Shown: one piece after another, positions 36,700-51,020 of the stretch
Numbering within the stretch: the first letter of the stretch is position 1
Layout: every line of letters starts with the position of its first letter
Assembly: GCA_014529385.2 (NCBI GenBank)
Contig: CM043947.1
Span: forward strand, 126,020,891 to 126,084,890
Source of the DNA: Adiantum capillus-veneris
Taxonomy: Eukaryota; Streptophyta; Polypodiopsida; Polypodiales; Pteridaceae
Direction: 5' to 3'
Length of the DNA: 64,000 bases
The notes under the pieces: model-generated
The model's database searches: none
The model's input: the letters and a program-made list of their open reading frames with translations, nothing else
What the model was told of the DNA's origin: nothing
Program-made: the position numbers and the translations under genes

Positions 36700-37320
36700 C
36701 TCAAACATGAGCAAGCAAATACAACGGTGAATCAAATATGTGATCAGTCCATCCCAAAAGTAGAGATATCGACCCAAAGATTCACCTTCCTACCCCTTTC
36801 ATGAATCAGTCCAGTCCAAAAGAACTAATGACCCATGACTGGAACTCTAATCAAAATAGCAAGCAAATATTGCGGTGAATCAAACATGTGATCAGTCCAT
36901 CCCAAAAGTAGAGATATCGACCCAAAGATTCACCTTCCTACCTCCTTTCATGAATCAGTCTAGTCCAAAAAAGAACTAATGACCCATGATTGGAGCTCTA
37001 ATCGGATAGCAAGCAAATACAACGGTGAGTCAAACATGTGATCAGTCCATCCCAAAAGTAGAGATATCGACCCAAAGATTCACCTTTCTATCTCTTTTCA
37101 AGAATCAGTTCAGTCCAAAAAAGAACTAATGACCCATGATAGAAGTTCTAATCAATATAGCAATCAATTTAGCAAATATAACGGTGAACCAAACATGAGA
37201 TTAGTCCATCCCAAATGTAGAGATATCGACCCAAAGATTCACCTTTCTACCTCCTTTCAAGAATCAGTTCAGTCCAAAAAAGAACTAATGATCCATGATC
37301 AGAGTTTCATTAAGTTTTAA
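36700..37320 (-). repeat. About 150-bp tandem array upstream of the transposase
   Basis: Four copies of a unit with gatcagtccatcccaaaag and atatcgacccaaagattcac start near 36741, 36889, 37039 and 37198 (intervals 148, 150, about 160). It mirrors the 175-bp array at the other end in position, not in sequence. Confidence 0.9.
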
Positions 37321-37420
37321 TTTTTTTTTAAGACTATTCATTCTTTTACCTTTAGTTTTTCTTCTAAATTTTAAAGGATGACCAAATTTAGAGGGAGCGG
37401 TGATGTGATGTGATGTCTAC

Positions 37421-37580
37421 TACAGGGTTATATAGAGCCGCCCAATATGGAGGGGGTACATGACGGGGCCGGCGGGATTCTTGCTTTGCCCGCCGGGCCC
37501 GCCGGGATTCATAATATGCCCGCCGGGCCTGCCGGGGTTTGTGGTTGCCCCGCCGGTTCTACGTTTTCTACCGGTTTTCG
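37421..37580 (-). promoter_or_regulatory. Right terminal GC-rich repeats and TATA motif
   Basis: On the minus strand ctctatataacc (about 37425-37436) points towards the transposase. Outside it are CCCGCCGGG-type units (37489-37505, 37519-37535, 37549-37556) in the same orientation as those of the left end. The last inverted-end candidate, ACCGG, is at 37570-37574. Confidence 0.55.
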
Positions 37581-37599
37581 TAAGTCATGACATTAGATA

Positions 37600-38480
<881 letters not shown>

Positions 38481-38481
<1 letters not shown>

Positions 38482-39115
38482 TCTGGTAACACTATACTCC
38501 AGCCATAGTTTCAAAATTCCATCCAATATCCAGTCCGAGCACTTCCTCTAGCACCCGGTCAAGTTAAAAGAACAGTCACAATCTCTCATTGTTAGCTGGT
38601 ATCTCAATCATAGTTTTTAAGGCCACAATTCCCGTCAGGTACACAGGCAGCATCTGATTAATAATATCACCCCCCCTTTTTTTTAAAAAACAGAGATAAA
38701 ACCTGCAATTTATTCGTTAGTAAGCAACACCCCCGGCAAAAAAAACCTCATGGCAGCAGAAAATAAATTTTTGTTTTAAATGCTTTCAAATCAACACCGT
38801 TCGCTGATATGTATATTATCAACATCCTTATCACATTCCAACCCATTCGGCTGCCCCCTATTGAATCTTTTAGCATCATAATCATCTGGTAGAAAAATGC
38901 CCCTGCCATAATTTCAAAGATTCATCTAGAACCCAGTCCAAAACACTTCCTCAAGCACCAGATCCAAGAGCAGTTACATTTTACCAACATTCACAAATAT
39001 ACCAATCATAAATTTGAAGCATGACTTCCCGTTACGCAAATAGGCAGAATCCATTTCATATTATCTCCTCTTTGTTTAAAAAACTAGAAAATCAACAGAA
39101 ATATAACCTGTAAGC
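38481..39115. repeat. Imperfect tandem duplication, about 400 bp offset
   Basis: The segment with catagtttcaaaattccatc and agcacttcctctagcaccc (38503-38710) recurs diverged as cataatttcaaagattcatc and acacttcctcaagcacc (38908-39115). No coding potential. Confidence 0.6.
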
Positions 39116-40559
39116 TTGACGCAGAGGTCTCCATGATCACTTTATCACTTTTTTTCGGCATGATGCAGTAACACAGCAACGCAGAATTGCAAGTAAAACA
39201 GAGATCACGAATCACAGTGCTAAGTGAGCATAGGTGCTCACCTGATGATCATTTATAGGCGAGCTTTCTTTCACTCTGCAGACGGGTACGAATACTGCAC
39301 GCTTCCCTATCACGGCCGGCTTCCAAGACCTTTTACTCCGGGATCTTACTCAGCATAAGATCTGTGAATGTGAAGCCTGAGGAGAAGCCAGACGCGACCT
39401 CACGAAACGTCTCAGCTCAGCCAAGCACGAGAAAACCTTACAGACTGCAGAACGCCAGAGCGTGATACACATAATAGGGTGCTGTAGATACTGAAAAGCT
39501 CTCATACGGTGAGATTTATACAAGGATTGTTTTTTTAAAAGGCGGTCCCACACTCACACTACAACAAGTTATTAAATCAATAAAGTGGCACTAGATAGCA
39601 AGTGAATGTAAGCCCAGAAAAACCGATATACGGTCTTTATACAAGCTAGTGCCCTCAATCCATGTTGGATACAAACCGCAAGTATTCTGTACCACCATAT
39701 CTCTTCATAGTCTAAGGTAAAATCTCCGTACACTAGGACAGTTTTTAGAGACAGAAGCTGAAGCAAAACTAGATGAGGCCTACAAAGTATAGTGCTTTTA
39801 ACCACAACCATTGGGTTCAGTCATCAATCAGTCAATATAAGACGAGCATCTCTTTTTTAAAAAAAAACCAAGTGTATAGCAACTGTTGAGAGTAGCTAAT
39901 TCCAAGTTTATAAGTAAATATCCAACATTGTTATCAGGTGTCTTCTTCTGTTATGGCTCATACTGGGGAACAGGTTTTAGCAATATCTATTGCACATCTT
40001 CAGCAGTCAAGTGAGTCTACTAAGCGATCCACACTCCTCCATTACGAACGACTTTTATTTCCGCAGTTAGGCACATCTGTGACTCAGACGAAGTGGTGGA
40101 CACATCAGAACCGAGTGACCAGGGTGACACTTTGGGGTAGAGAGCATTTTAGGAATAACATTCGTCTGGCGATGGTAACTGAAGCAATGGGTATAGGGCC
40201 ACGATACTATTATGTATAATACTCAATGAAGCAAGGTTTCTCAGAGCGATTATACCTGCTAGCGCAGTTTCTTCCTTTTCGAAAGATTTTTTTGTATCGC
40301 AGTTATGGCCAGCCCCTCAGAGGTTATTTCAATATCACACCACGAACCTTGGAGTATGGTGTACTCTTATCCACTCGAATCCTACCTTTGTCAGAACGTC
40401 CAAACACCTGTTTCTACTGTGACAGCTGTTTGTGTGATCATGTCATGGATGGTCTACTAGACCTGTAAATGTGAAGAGCAAAGAGGGGGTTTTTTTTGAA
40501 AAAAAGTTTTTTTTCCAAACCAAATAAAGTGGTGACACTTGAGAAACAACTCGTGTATT

Positions 40560-40560
<1 letters not shown>
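39116..40560. other. No supported gene
   Basis: A plus-strand frame at 39938-40219 (93 residues, WWTHQNRVTRVTLWGREHF) is open but matches no family I know and could be chance. Nothing else is visible. Confidence 0.4.
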
Positions 40561-40628
<68 letters not shown>

Positions 40629-40956
40629 TAGAGAAAGAAGAGGTCCAAAAAATTCCCACAAGACATTTTAATAATTAGCTCCAAAGAGCATAGGATGAGA
40701 CAAATATACCCATGGAGACTAGAGAAAGGTAAGACTATTGGTAATTACCATCCATTGAGAAGTCAAGCATATACCCCTGCCAAGTGCAAGTTCTAGCCTC
40801 AGTACGACTTTCTTTCCATATGAGTAGGCAAGGTAAGCAGGGGTCAACCAAAAATAATTTTGTGTATGCATATGAAAAGACGCCTTCAGAGTCGGGTTAG
40901 ACGAAAAAAAGAAAAACCAAAAGTAGCAATGTGTGTGGGTGGGTGGGTGTGTGTGT

Positions 40957-41015
<59 letters not shown>
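40561..41015. repeat. Microsatellite-bounded dispersed repeat, copy 2, with 45-G run
   Basis: (GT)n(GA)n (40561-40625), the shared core, then GT units passing into an uninterrupted run of 45 G (40971-41015). It is the closest relative of copy 1. Confidence 0.85.
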
Positions 41016-41017
<2 letters not shown>

Positions 41018-41960
41018 CCTCCTCTATCGCGAGGAAGGATCCATTTGGTGCAAGGTAGGGCCCACCAAGTGGATCCCCACCTCCCACCCACTTCAAGGAA
41101 GTGGATGCTTCATATATACATTAGGAAATTGTTCATAATTTCTCATAGTTATGGTAAGGGGTGCCCAAAGAGGCTATAAGTGGTGCTCTTGAAAGCTTTA
41201 TGATCACATACCTGGACAATATATGATGGTCCATCTAATCTTGAGTAGTTGAGGCACTCTCAAACTGCCAAAACCAGGAGTAGAAGGTCTTTTCAAAGAC
41301 TAGTATATTCCTTGATAAAAAATAGAACATGACTTGTTTGTATAGTGTCAACTACATTGTAAGCACAACATTGTCATTCATTAGATTATAGGATCCAGTA
41401 GCTCATAGTGGACTAAATTACACTTAGAGTGAAAGAGGGACCTGTAATGTCGATTATGTGATACAAAGCATATACCATATGTCTAAAACCATGCATGTGC
41501 ATGTGTGTGTGTGTGTGTGAGTGTGTGTGTGTATATATATATATATATCAATTTATAAGTAAATATAAGACCATACTCCAATTATTAGGGTCAAAGACCC
41601 ACAACCTTACAAAAATTGCTTGATTAGGGTCAAGATAAAGTAGAGTAGGTATGCTATTATTTAATATACTGTTAAAGAACAATATACTTGTATGGTACTA
41701 GTCCGACCAAGGACTAGTAGGGAGAGAAAGGTGTGTGTGTGTTTAGGAATGAATATCCCCTCATGAATATGAACCATACAAGTACAATTGTCTAAACAAG
41801 TATATTGAATAATAGTACACCATATTGACATTACTTTTTGAAAAAGATCTATTTATAGGACAATGTCAAAGTTGACATACTACGAAATCAACCAATTTAT
41901 AATAAACAAAGTTACAAATTCTACATAAGGAGAAGATCTGTTACAAAAGTATTTTGTTGC
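41016..41960. other. No supported gene
   Basis: Intergenic sequence with a GT/TA microsatellite near 41500-41548 and small gtgtgtgt patches. Confidence 0.5.
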
Positions 41961-43345
41961 GCCAAATTTGTTGTTTCCTTGGCTAAACAGGATCAAGTTT
42001 TGGCTATCATGATCAAAGATATGATAGAAGCAGCTAAACTTGGCTTGAAGGGTGGAAAGTGGAGAGGGGTTGAGGTTCATGACAAACTGTTAACCCCAGC
42101 GTGGGCTACCTTAAGACTTGGGGGCAACTCATGAGAATTGGTCAGAAAATGCAATAGAGCAGCAGGAGTCTTAAAGTGGGGGGAAGAAGCTAGATACTTC
42201 AAGAACTCCATCGTGCATTGGTCCCCCTGGCTCTCCAAAGTTGTAGATCCACCACAAACTCCCTATTGGATTGAGACAGTCAGGAAGCTGAATAATAAGG
42301 GGCTGAAGCGGCTTGCACACTTCTGGGACAGTGGAAAAACCATTGACCTTATGGTTACCCAATTAATAGCTTGGAGGTCCTGCTTGTTCACAAAGTAATG
42401 AAAGAGCTTGACAATCTAGTGATGCCAATCTGTGATTCGGAGTTGGACTGGAATGCCTGGAAATGGCCCGGAAGCAATCTCTTGTGGAAACCCCATACTA
42501 AAATCATTTATCAGACAATGATGCAAAAGAAGAATTGGTCTAGCCCCCTTAACAAGCTATGGAAAAAGCAATGGCCGGAGGAAAGGTGGGAGCATGTAAT
42601 GGAGAACATATGGAAGCCAAAGATTCTGCAACACATGAAGTTTTTCTTATGGAAGGTTATTTGGGGTGCGCTACCGACGGGGGTGAAGATTTAGGAGAGA
42701 GGGATTAGGTCAGATCGATGTTTGGGGTGCAGGTCAGCTAGTGAAGATCTGGCCCACCTTTTCATGGACTGCCCAGCTATCAAAGGCCTCGCAGGGAAAG
42801 TATGCAAGTGGGTCCAGAGAACATGGAAAATTAGTTTTTTCAAGACTGACCTATTCCTTGGAGGTAAGAATTCATGTAGTCCTCCACTCATCGTTAGCAC
42901 GCAGATCATTAGATACTTCTTCTTTCATAATGTATGGCAGACAAGGAACCGCCGTGTTTTTGAAGGAGGTTTGAGGTGGCAAGCTTGGCAGAAATTGTGC
43001 AAGAAAGCAAAGTGCTAATATGGACACTCGGGCACAAGCATCACTCGGAGGATAGGGCTAGGACTACTTCTACCTTGTTGTCAACAAATGGAATGCCTAG
43101 GATGGGGGCAAATCTTGGCCATCGGTAAATAAAAGATCTCATAATGGCAAGAGTATGGACCTTGTGTATCTAGGATGAGGGGGTGGGTTGGTAGGGTTGG
43201 CTGCCCTGATAGCCGATGTAATTATGATCCATGTATGACGTCATGGCTGAACATGAGCATGGCAAGACCTTGTAATTTTTTGGGCTACTCAATATAATTC
43301 ACTCACAAGTAGGGGATACCAGCTGAATTATATTAAAAAACAAGT
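41961..43345 (+). pseudogene. LINE (L1-like) 3' fragment with zf-RVT domain
   Basis: Plus-strand coding traces run from about 41990 (AAKLGLKGGKWRGVEV) through 42138-42398 to 42371-43018. The last part, WKPKILQHMKFFLWKV, then CLGCRSASEDLAHLFMDC, and VWQTRNRRVFEGG, is the reverse-transcriptase zinc-binding domain found downstream of RT in plant LINEs. A TAG at 42692-42694 and a frame change near 42.38 kb break it. A 3' UTR-like tail ends in a short A run (43334-43340). The polymerase itself is missing, as expected for 5' truncation. Confidence 0.75.
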
Positions 43346-43471
43346 AAGAATCTAAGAAGCTGCAGATTGAGCCAGCTTCACTTGCGAGAGAAGCAAGGAA
43401 AATAGTTTAGGTGGAGGCTATGCGTCTCCTTTTCCAATTTGGGTGCTCGCTCTCTTTCTCTTGCATGCGGG

Positions 43472-43475
<4 letters not shown>

Positions 43476-43532
<57 letters not shown>

Positions 43533-44774
43533 GCGGATGATGTAGTGCTTCTAGCACACACTTTAGAAGATGCACAAAAGCTTATGGTTGTCCTTGAGAA
43601 CTTTTGCTTGCATAGTGGGCTGATTGTAAATGAATCCAAAACAAAGGTTATGCTTGTGAAAACCAACCATAAGGAGAAGCCATGCATTGTGTACAACAAC
43701 GAGACACTTGAAGTTGTTGACAGCTTTAAGTACCTTGGCCTTGAGGTTCCATCCAATCACAAGTGGCATGAATGTGCTATGCGTCGTTTGGAAGCGGGAA
43801 AGAGAGCATATTATGCATTTGAGAACATGTGTAATGCGGGAAACATCAAGTGTTGGGTTCTCAAGAAGTATCTTTTTGATGCATTGGTGACACCGGTTCT
43901 TCTTTATGGAGTTGAAGTGTGGGGCGGGAGCATCTCAAATTCTACTTGGAAAGAGTTTGAGAATGTCCAAAAGCGTTTTCTTACAAACTTTCTCCAAGTT
44001 AAGACACAAACACCATATATGGTCTTACTTCTTGAGTCGGGATCTCTTCCAATTGAGGTTATGGGCATGGAAAGGGTTGTGGAGTACATGATAAAGATGC
44101 GTCAAAACCCCTCACATCGACTTCCTACAATTGCATGGGAAGCAAGAAAAAAAGTTCAAAAGACGCATAAAAGCAAGATCTTGAGCACGGGATGGATGCA
44201 AGACATAAAGAAGTGGTTTGGGAGATGGGATGCATTACACTTGCTACATGATGCTTCAATTGACTCTCAAGTGAATGAAGCTTTTCTACAACGCCAATGT
44301 ATTACGGCTTGGGAGAAATCCGGTGGGTCACGCTTCATACATTACACCACCTATATTGCCCCCAACTACAAAACCATGTTCTTCGCTGAGAGAGGAAACC
44401 GTACTCACACTTACATGCTTGAGCCTATTCCCTTGTCCGCGATACGCACTATCGCAGCAATTCGGCTTAGCTCCCATTTCCTTCGATGCGAGATAGGGCG
44501 TTGGGGCAATGGAGAAGAGTCAAATCGATTGTGCACATTATGCTCACTGCAAGTTCGAGAGTCTGAGTACCACACACTACTAGAGTGCTCAGCTTTTGAT
44601 CACATCCGAACTTGCTTCTCTCACATTTTCAGCCATAACTTAGACCTACACACTTTCCTCTCCCAGCCAAAGTGTGGGCTCTCCATTGCGACTCTCATCA
44701 CTACAATTTTGGAGCATCGAGAGTCACTCATCAGCCATACACATACTACATCACATGTAACTTTGGTCCCATAG
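43476..44774 (+). pseudogene. Non-LTR retrotransposon RT C-terminal part
   Basis: The frame opens out of a (TC)n tract (43476-43531) straight into LADDVVLLAH, equivalent to the catalytic YADD box. It continues with LIVNESKTKVMLV, FKYLGLEV and LVTPVLLYGVEVWG, the usual RT thumb region. A C-terminal CTLCSLQVRESEYHTLLEC is a CCHC-like finger. About 410 codons are open to 44774. Everything upstream of the catalytic box is missing, so it is 5'-truncated and inactive on its own. The upstream residues of the open frame (repeated Ser-Leu) are microsatellite translation. Confidence 0.8.
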
Positions 44775-46686
<1,912 letters not shown>

Positions 46687-47721
46687 GTATTATTTTCCTC
46701 AAAGGTTATCGTATGATATGGGATCAAATCAAGCATGTCATTTCTTTATGCTAAGTTGATTAATAACTCTCGATGCTTGCGAATTAAGGAGATGAGGGTG
46801 ACAATTAAGCATCCATGAAGTAGTTGGGAGGTTTGAAATGTGAGGAAAGCAACTTTGAATGTTATAAAGCCGAGCACTCAAGTAGGTATGAAGCTAAGCC
46901 TACTAAACTAAGAGAGTGGGAGCTAAGTTGGATCAGTACTCCAGTGCAAAGTGCGGATCGGAAGATAGGCTCAAGCATTCAAAGGTGAGTTTAGTAGATC
47001 ATCTCTAAGAGATCAACATGCTTCAACAATTGATGGCAATGTGGTGATTTTCATTGTGATAATTTGACTTCACTATTTAATTGGATGTGAACTCTTCATC
47101 CATCACCATAGTCTAATTAAGGCTATCATGATCCAATGTCACTCTCTCATATCATCATTCATCATCAAGGCATTAGTAAAGATATGGAGATGATGATGAA
47201 GGGTGGGGTATCACTTTTGAAAAATAATTTCTTGGTATAAAAAGTCATGCTCCAAAGATGTGGATCTCGTACTTCATTTTAGTTTGTTGGGTCAATTAGA
47301 TGATGATTGGACCGCTCCAATTTCCTTCTTGAGTCCATTTAGCCCTGGATTTTGTGAAATTTGATTAGGTTTGGTTCCACCCACCAAGCTACAACACTAT
47401 TTCTCATTACGCAAGGTTTGTCATGAATAGGCTCTCTGGCCTTATTTCTCCATCTATCTTTGGAATGTTGTAGTTCACTATTACACTATCGATTACATTA
47501 TTTCACCAATGAACATCAAAGATACAGCAACTTAAGGCAACCAACAATTACTTTATGTTTCAAAAAGGTTATAGGATAAATAATTGATGTGGTGGATTTC
47601 ATTGGATTGTCTTTTGAGAGGTTGTAGATGTCATCGCCTCCATTTTTCTATACGAGATGTCACTACTGATAGTTAGTTAGAGTTATCTAATCATAGCTTT
47701 CGAAGACAATCTTATTAAATA
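46687..47721. other. No supported gene
   Basis: Intergenic sequence with no recognised domain. Confidence 0.5.
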
Positions 47722-47919
47722 CACTACAAGAGATACTTTACATTAGCGACACTCGCACTGCAACACTTAAAAGTGAAAATCCACGACGTCGCTATGGGTG
47801 TCGCTGTGGGTGTCGCTAGTTTATTTGTAACTTAGCGACGCCCATAGCGACGCCTTCTGCGATAAAAAATAAACTGAGAGCACTCGAAAACTCAGATCTC
47901 AGATCTGAGTTTTCGGCGC
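47722..47919 (+). mobile_element. CACTA (En/Spm-type) transposon terminus
   Basis: It begins CACTACAAGAGATACTTTAC, close to the plant CACTA consensus CACTACAAGAAA, followed by gcgaca-rich subterminal repeats. Two inverted repeats follow: gtcgctatgggtgtcgct (47788-47805) against 47834-47851 with one mismatch, and cgaaaactcagatct against agatctgagttttcg (about 47884-47915). It is cut at 47920 by the LTR of element B. The other end is not in the window. Confidence 0.75.
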
Positions 47920-50040
47920 TGTCAAGAAATTTGCGGTCTTGCCAGGAAAGCACCGGGCTTATGGCTGTGAGAGTTTGTGAGAGAACTCAAAAAAAAACTA
48001 TATGAAGGAGTTAAACCATAGATGCCATGAAGACTAGGGTTTGGAAGGAAGTGCAATCAAAGAAGCCCCACTCTTTCTCTCTTGCACTCACACACACAAA
48101 GAAAGAACACAAAAGAGAGTGTCAAAACAACACAAAGATGAAAACATAAAGGCTATGGTCATATCGTATCATGGGTAATATGAAAGGGTTAATAGATGAG
48201 TTAATAGCATTCAATCTTGGCTGACCAAATAGGCTACGAATTGTTCTTTGGAATTGTAGTTTTGTGCTTACCATAATATATATATTTTTTCTAGTGATTG
48301 GGATTAATTGTGTGTACAAATCCTCTTGGTTCATAGCAAAATAACTACGCTTACGTCAAAAGAAAAGTTATAGTCTATGAGAGGTAGTATGATGGGATCT
48401 GGTGATAGAAGTATTTCATTGAGCCTTTCTGGACCAAAGAGAAACACTATTCGTTGTTGAAAGTGTATTTTACGGCTAATCCATACGTTAATTCTAATAG
48501 ATCGTACAGAGTGAAAGCGATAGAAATTATCATCATGTGGGTTATTCATCTATGATAGTATGGGAGAAATGTAGATATGAGAGAAGTGAAGAGATGAGAA
48601 GTTTCCCTCCCAAGCCCTATTCTTGCTCGTAGGCAATAAGGATACTGCGGGGAGAGATGTACTTGTAGCAAGGAGAACCTAGAATTTGTAGAGAGGATGA
48701 ATTATCATCATGTGGGTTATTCATCTATGATAGTATGTGAGAAATGTTGATATGAGAGAAGTGAAGAGATGAGAAGTTTCCCTCCCAAACCCTATTCTTG
48801 CTCGTAGGTTTGAATTACTAAGAATGAGAGAGATAGGTTTGGTTAAGGAGATGAGATTAGATATATATAGGTGTTGGATTAGAGATGAAAAAAGAAAACA
48901 ACAAGAAATAGAGAAAACATCAATGTAGAACACATCTTACTTGACAAACCCTTCGGCACTATTATTGATGGAGAGAGAAGAAGAGGGGAGAATTCAACTT
49001 TGATTGATACGCCAAGTCCACGGACTTTTTTTATTAGAGTTGATCTTCCAAGGATAGCATGCAAGAATGGCTAGTCTTCCTCTAGGAGAAAGTGTAGGCT
49101 TAGGCTTATGTTAATGGCTAAGTACAATTTGGCATTACTACTCACTCCCTCATGAGTTTTTCTCATCAATGGCTTGAATGCTTGAGTTATTTTCAAGGAA
49201 GAAAAGGTTCCCTTTTATAGGTGAAGAGAACCCGCAAGGGTTTACACAAGAAAAGAAGAGCCAGTGTGAACAGAAACTGGAAAAGTTGGAAATGAGCTGT
49301 CCATGCATGATGTGGGCAGACTGGGGTCCAGTATTTTGATCATATCTCCTCAACCGGGCTCCAAATAAAAAAGTAAAAATATGGGCAGAAACTTTAGGTC
49401 ATTACCTACGACTTCCTTTTTATATGCATTTTACAATTCGAACTGGAACCTTGTGTAAAAAAATCATCAAACTAGGGTCCATTTCTAGCAGCAAAAGTCT
49501 TCCTGTGGTCCCCTTAGCCTAAACTTTCATTTGATTCCAAAGGACACCTCATGCCATATGAAAGCATGACATTGCTCCTTGACAAAGTTTTGTAATCATG
49601 CTTTCAATAATGCATTAAAATAAGTGTATCTTTGAAATCATGCCACCTAGTGTCCCACTAGGATTTGATTCCCTCCTAGTAGCTATTTAAAAAGAAATAT
49701 AAGAAAAATATGAAAAATACATAGAATATATATATTGGAGTTTACCCTAGATATAGGATCTAGCTATGGTGTGAGATGATAATGAGATAGTAGAAATAAA
49801 GAATCAATGCTTTTTTCCCCAAGTTAAAGAGGCGGAGCTATTGACGCTTTTCCCATAGTATTTTCTGATGGTAAAGTAAGAATAGGTTACCCTTGAGAAA
49901 AATAATAGAATGAGATAGAAGGCTTATTATTATACTTAAATATGCATATGTACATTATAGGAAATATAATTATGTATCTAAAAAACTACAAGATAGATAG
50001 TGTAGCATGCGTTCCCACTATGTACATGTCACAACACGAC
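47920..50040 (-). repeat. 3' LTR of Ty3/gypsy element B
   Basis: It starts tgtcaagaaatttgcggtc and ends caacacgaca on the plus strand. The matching 5' LTR lies at 57645-59354. A polypurine tract (agagggggtgga, minus strand) sits at 50041-50054. It contains an internal duplication (48530-48600 against 48700-48790). Confidence 0.85.
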
Positions 50041-50099
50041 ATCCACCCCCTCTAAACCTGCACATCCTCCGGTATGTGCCACATTATTTGTTTGTAAGA

Positions 50100-51020
50100 T
50101 CAGCCCTCTTGTACATCTTCCTTGCTTTCTTCTTCACTTGATGATTCCAAAGCTTCATCTTCACTTTGATCTTTACCTATGGTTTGCTCTTCTTCCTCAT
50201 CAACATCCTCTAGATCATTGTCTCCTCTTCTCTTAAACATTTTGATCCTTTTTTCTGCAATGGGAATCTTTACTTCTGTACCATCTAGTTTAGACAAGCT
50301 GTAAGTAGCATTTTCATTCACATGCTTTACAACATATGGTCCAAACCATCTTTTTGAGAACTTACGCATGATTGTGTGCTGGTTATCAAGGCTACTATCA
50401 TACACTAAAACCCAATCACCTTTGTCAATTGCTTTGCTCTTGAGTCGATGTCGCTTATCAAAGTAGTCCTTGTTTTTCAACCTTGCATTTTTGAGTCGTT
50501 CTTTTGCAGCCTCAATGTCTCCAGGTCTTCTCTCTAGTTGCCTTATGCACAATGCAAGGAGATCTTCCCTACTAAGCCCCTATTGCCAAGGTAGTACATT
50601 CCATGTGGGAATTGTATCTTCAATCAGCATCACTGGCTTTTGACCATACATTAGCTCCGCAGGCATGTAGCTAGTTACTGAGCTATGTGTTGTACGATCA
50701 GCCCATAAAGCATATGGTAACAGTTTTGGCCACTCACCAACTCTTCCTTCGCAAGCCTTGGCCAAAGCTTTGATGATAGGAGGATGCCCTCTTTCACTCT
50801 TTCCATTGCCTTCAAGGTTGTAAGTTGTGGTAAGAGAAAGCTTGATTCCTAATCTGGTAAAGAACTCCCTTGCTTCCTTAGCATCCAGCTCACCTCTATC
50901 TGCAGTGATCTTTCCCACACAACCATAACGGCAAATTACCTCATCAAGAAGAAATTTGCACACAGCTTCTGTGGTTTTAGCTCTTAATGCTCTTCCTTCA
51001 ACCTGGTTAGTTAGGTCCTC
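50100..51020 (-). pseudogene. Element B integrase C-terminal half
   Basis: From 50963 downward the frame shows CRYGCVGKITADRGELDA (the second-Asp region), GKSERGH (the catalytic Glu) and LPYALWADRTTH. A TAG after NVLPWQ (50580-50582) interrupts it, and the same frame resumes with LSREDLLALCIRQLERR to the C-terminal region WFGPYVV and a very acidic tail (50100-50552). It connects upstream to the integrase start across a TGA at 51021-51023, where CGA to TGA would restore a family-like Arg. Confidence 0.8.

Larger units (their letters stand above)
29740..37590. mobile_element. Composite hAT-type transposon with kinase and RING cargo (inferred)
   Basis: Both ends carry clusters of CCCGCCGGG (29760-29830 and 37464-37556), each followed inward by a ctatataa-type TATA motif and a tandem repeat array. 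Between them are a plus-strand kinase gene, a plus-strand RING-like gene and a convergent minus-strand hAT transposase. Possible short inverted ends are GACTTGGAGACCGG on the left and GACTTACGAAAACCGG on the reverse complement of the right. A tgacatt heptamer occurs just outside both ends (29712-29718, 37588-37594) and could be part of an 8-bp hAT target duplication. The end positions are approximate. That the three genes belong to one element is inference from this symmetry. Confidence 0.6.

Noticed and set aside
39938-40219. 93-codon plus-strand frame as a gene
   Set aside because: No recognisable motif, no supporting context; chance length in this composition.
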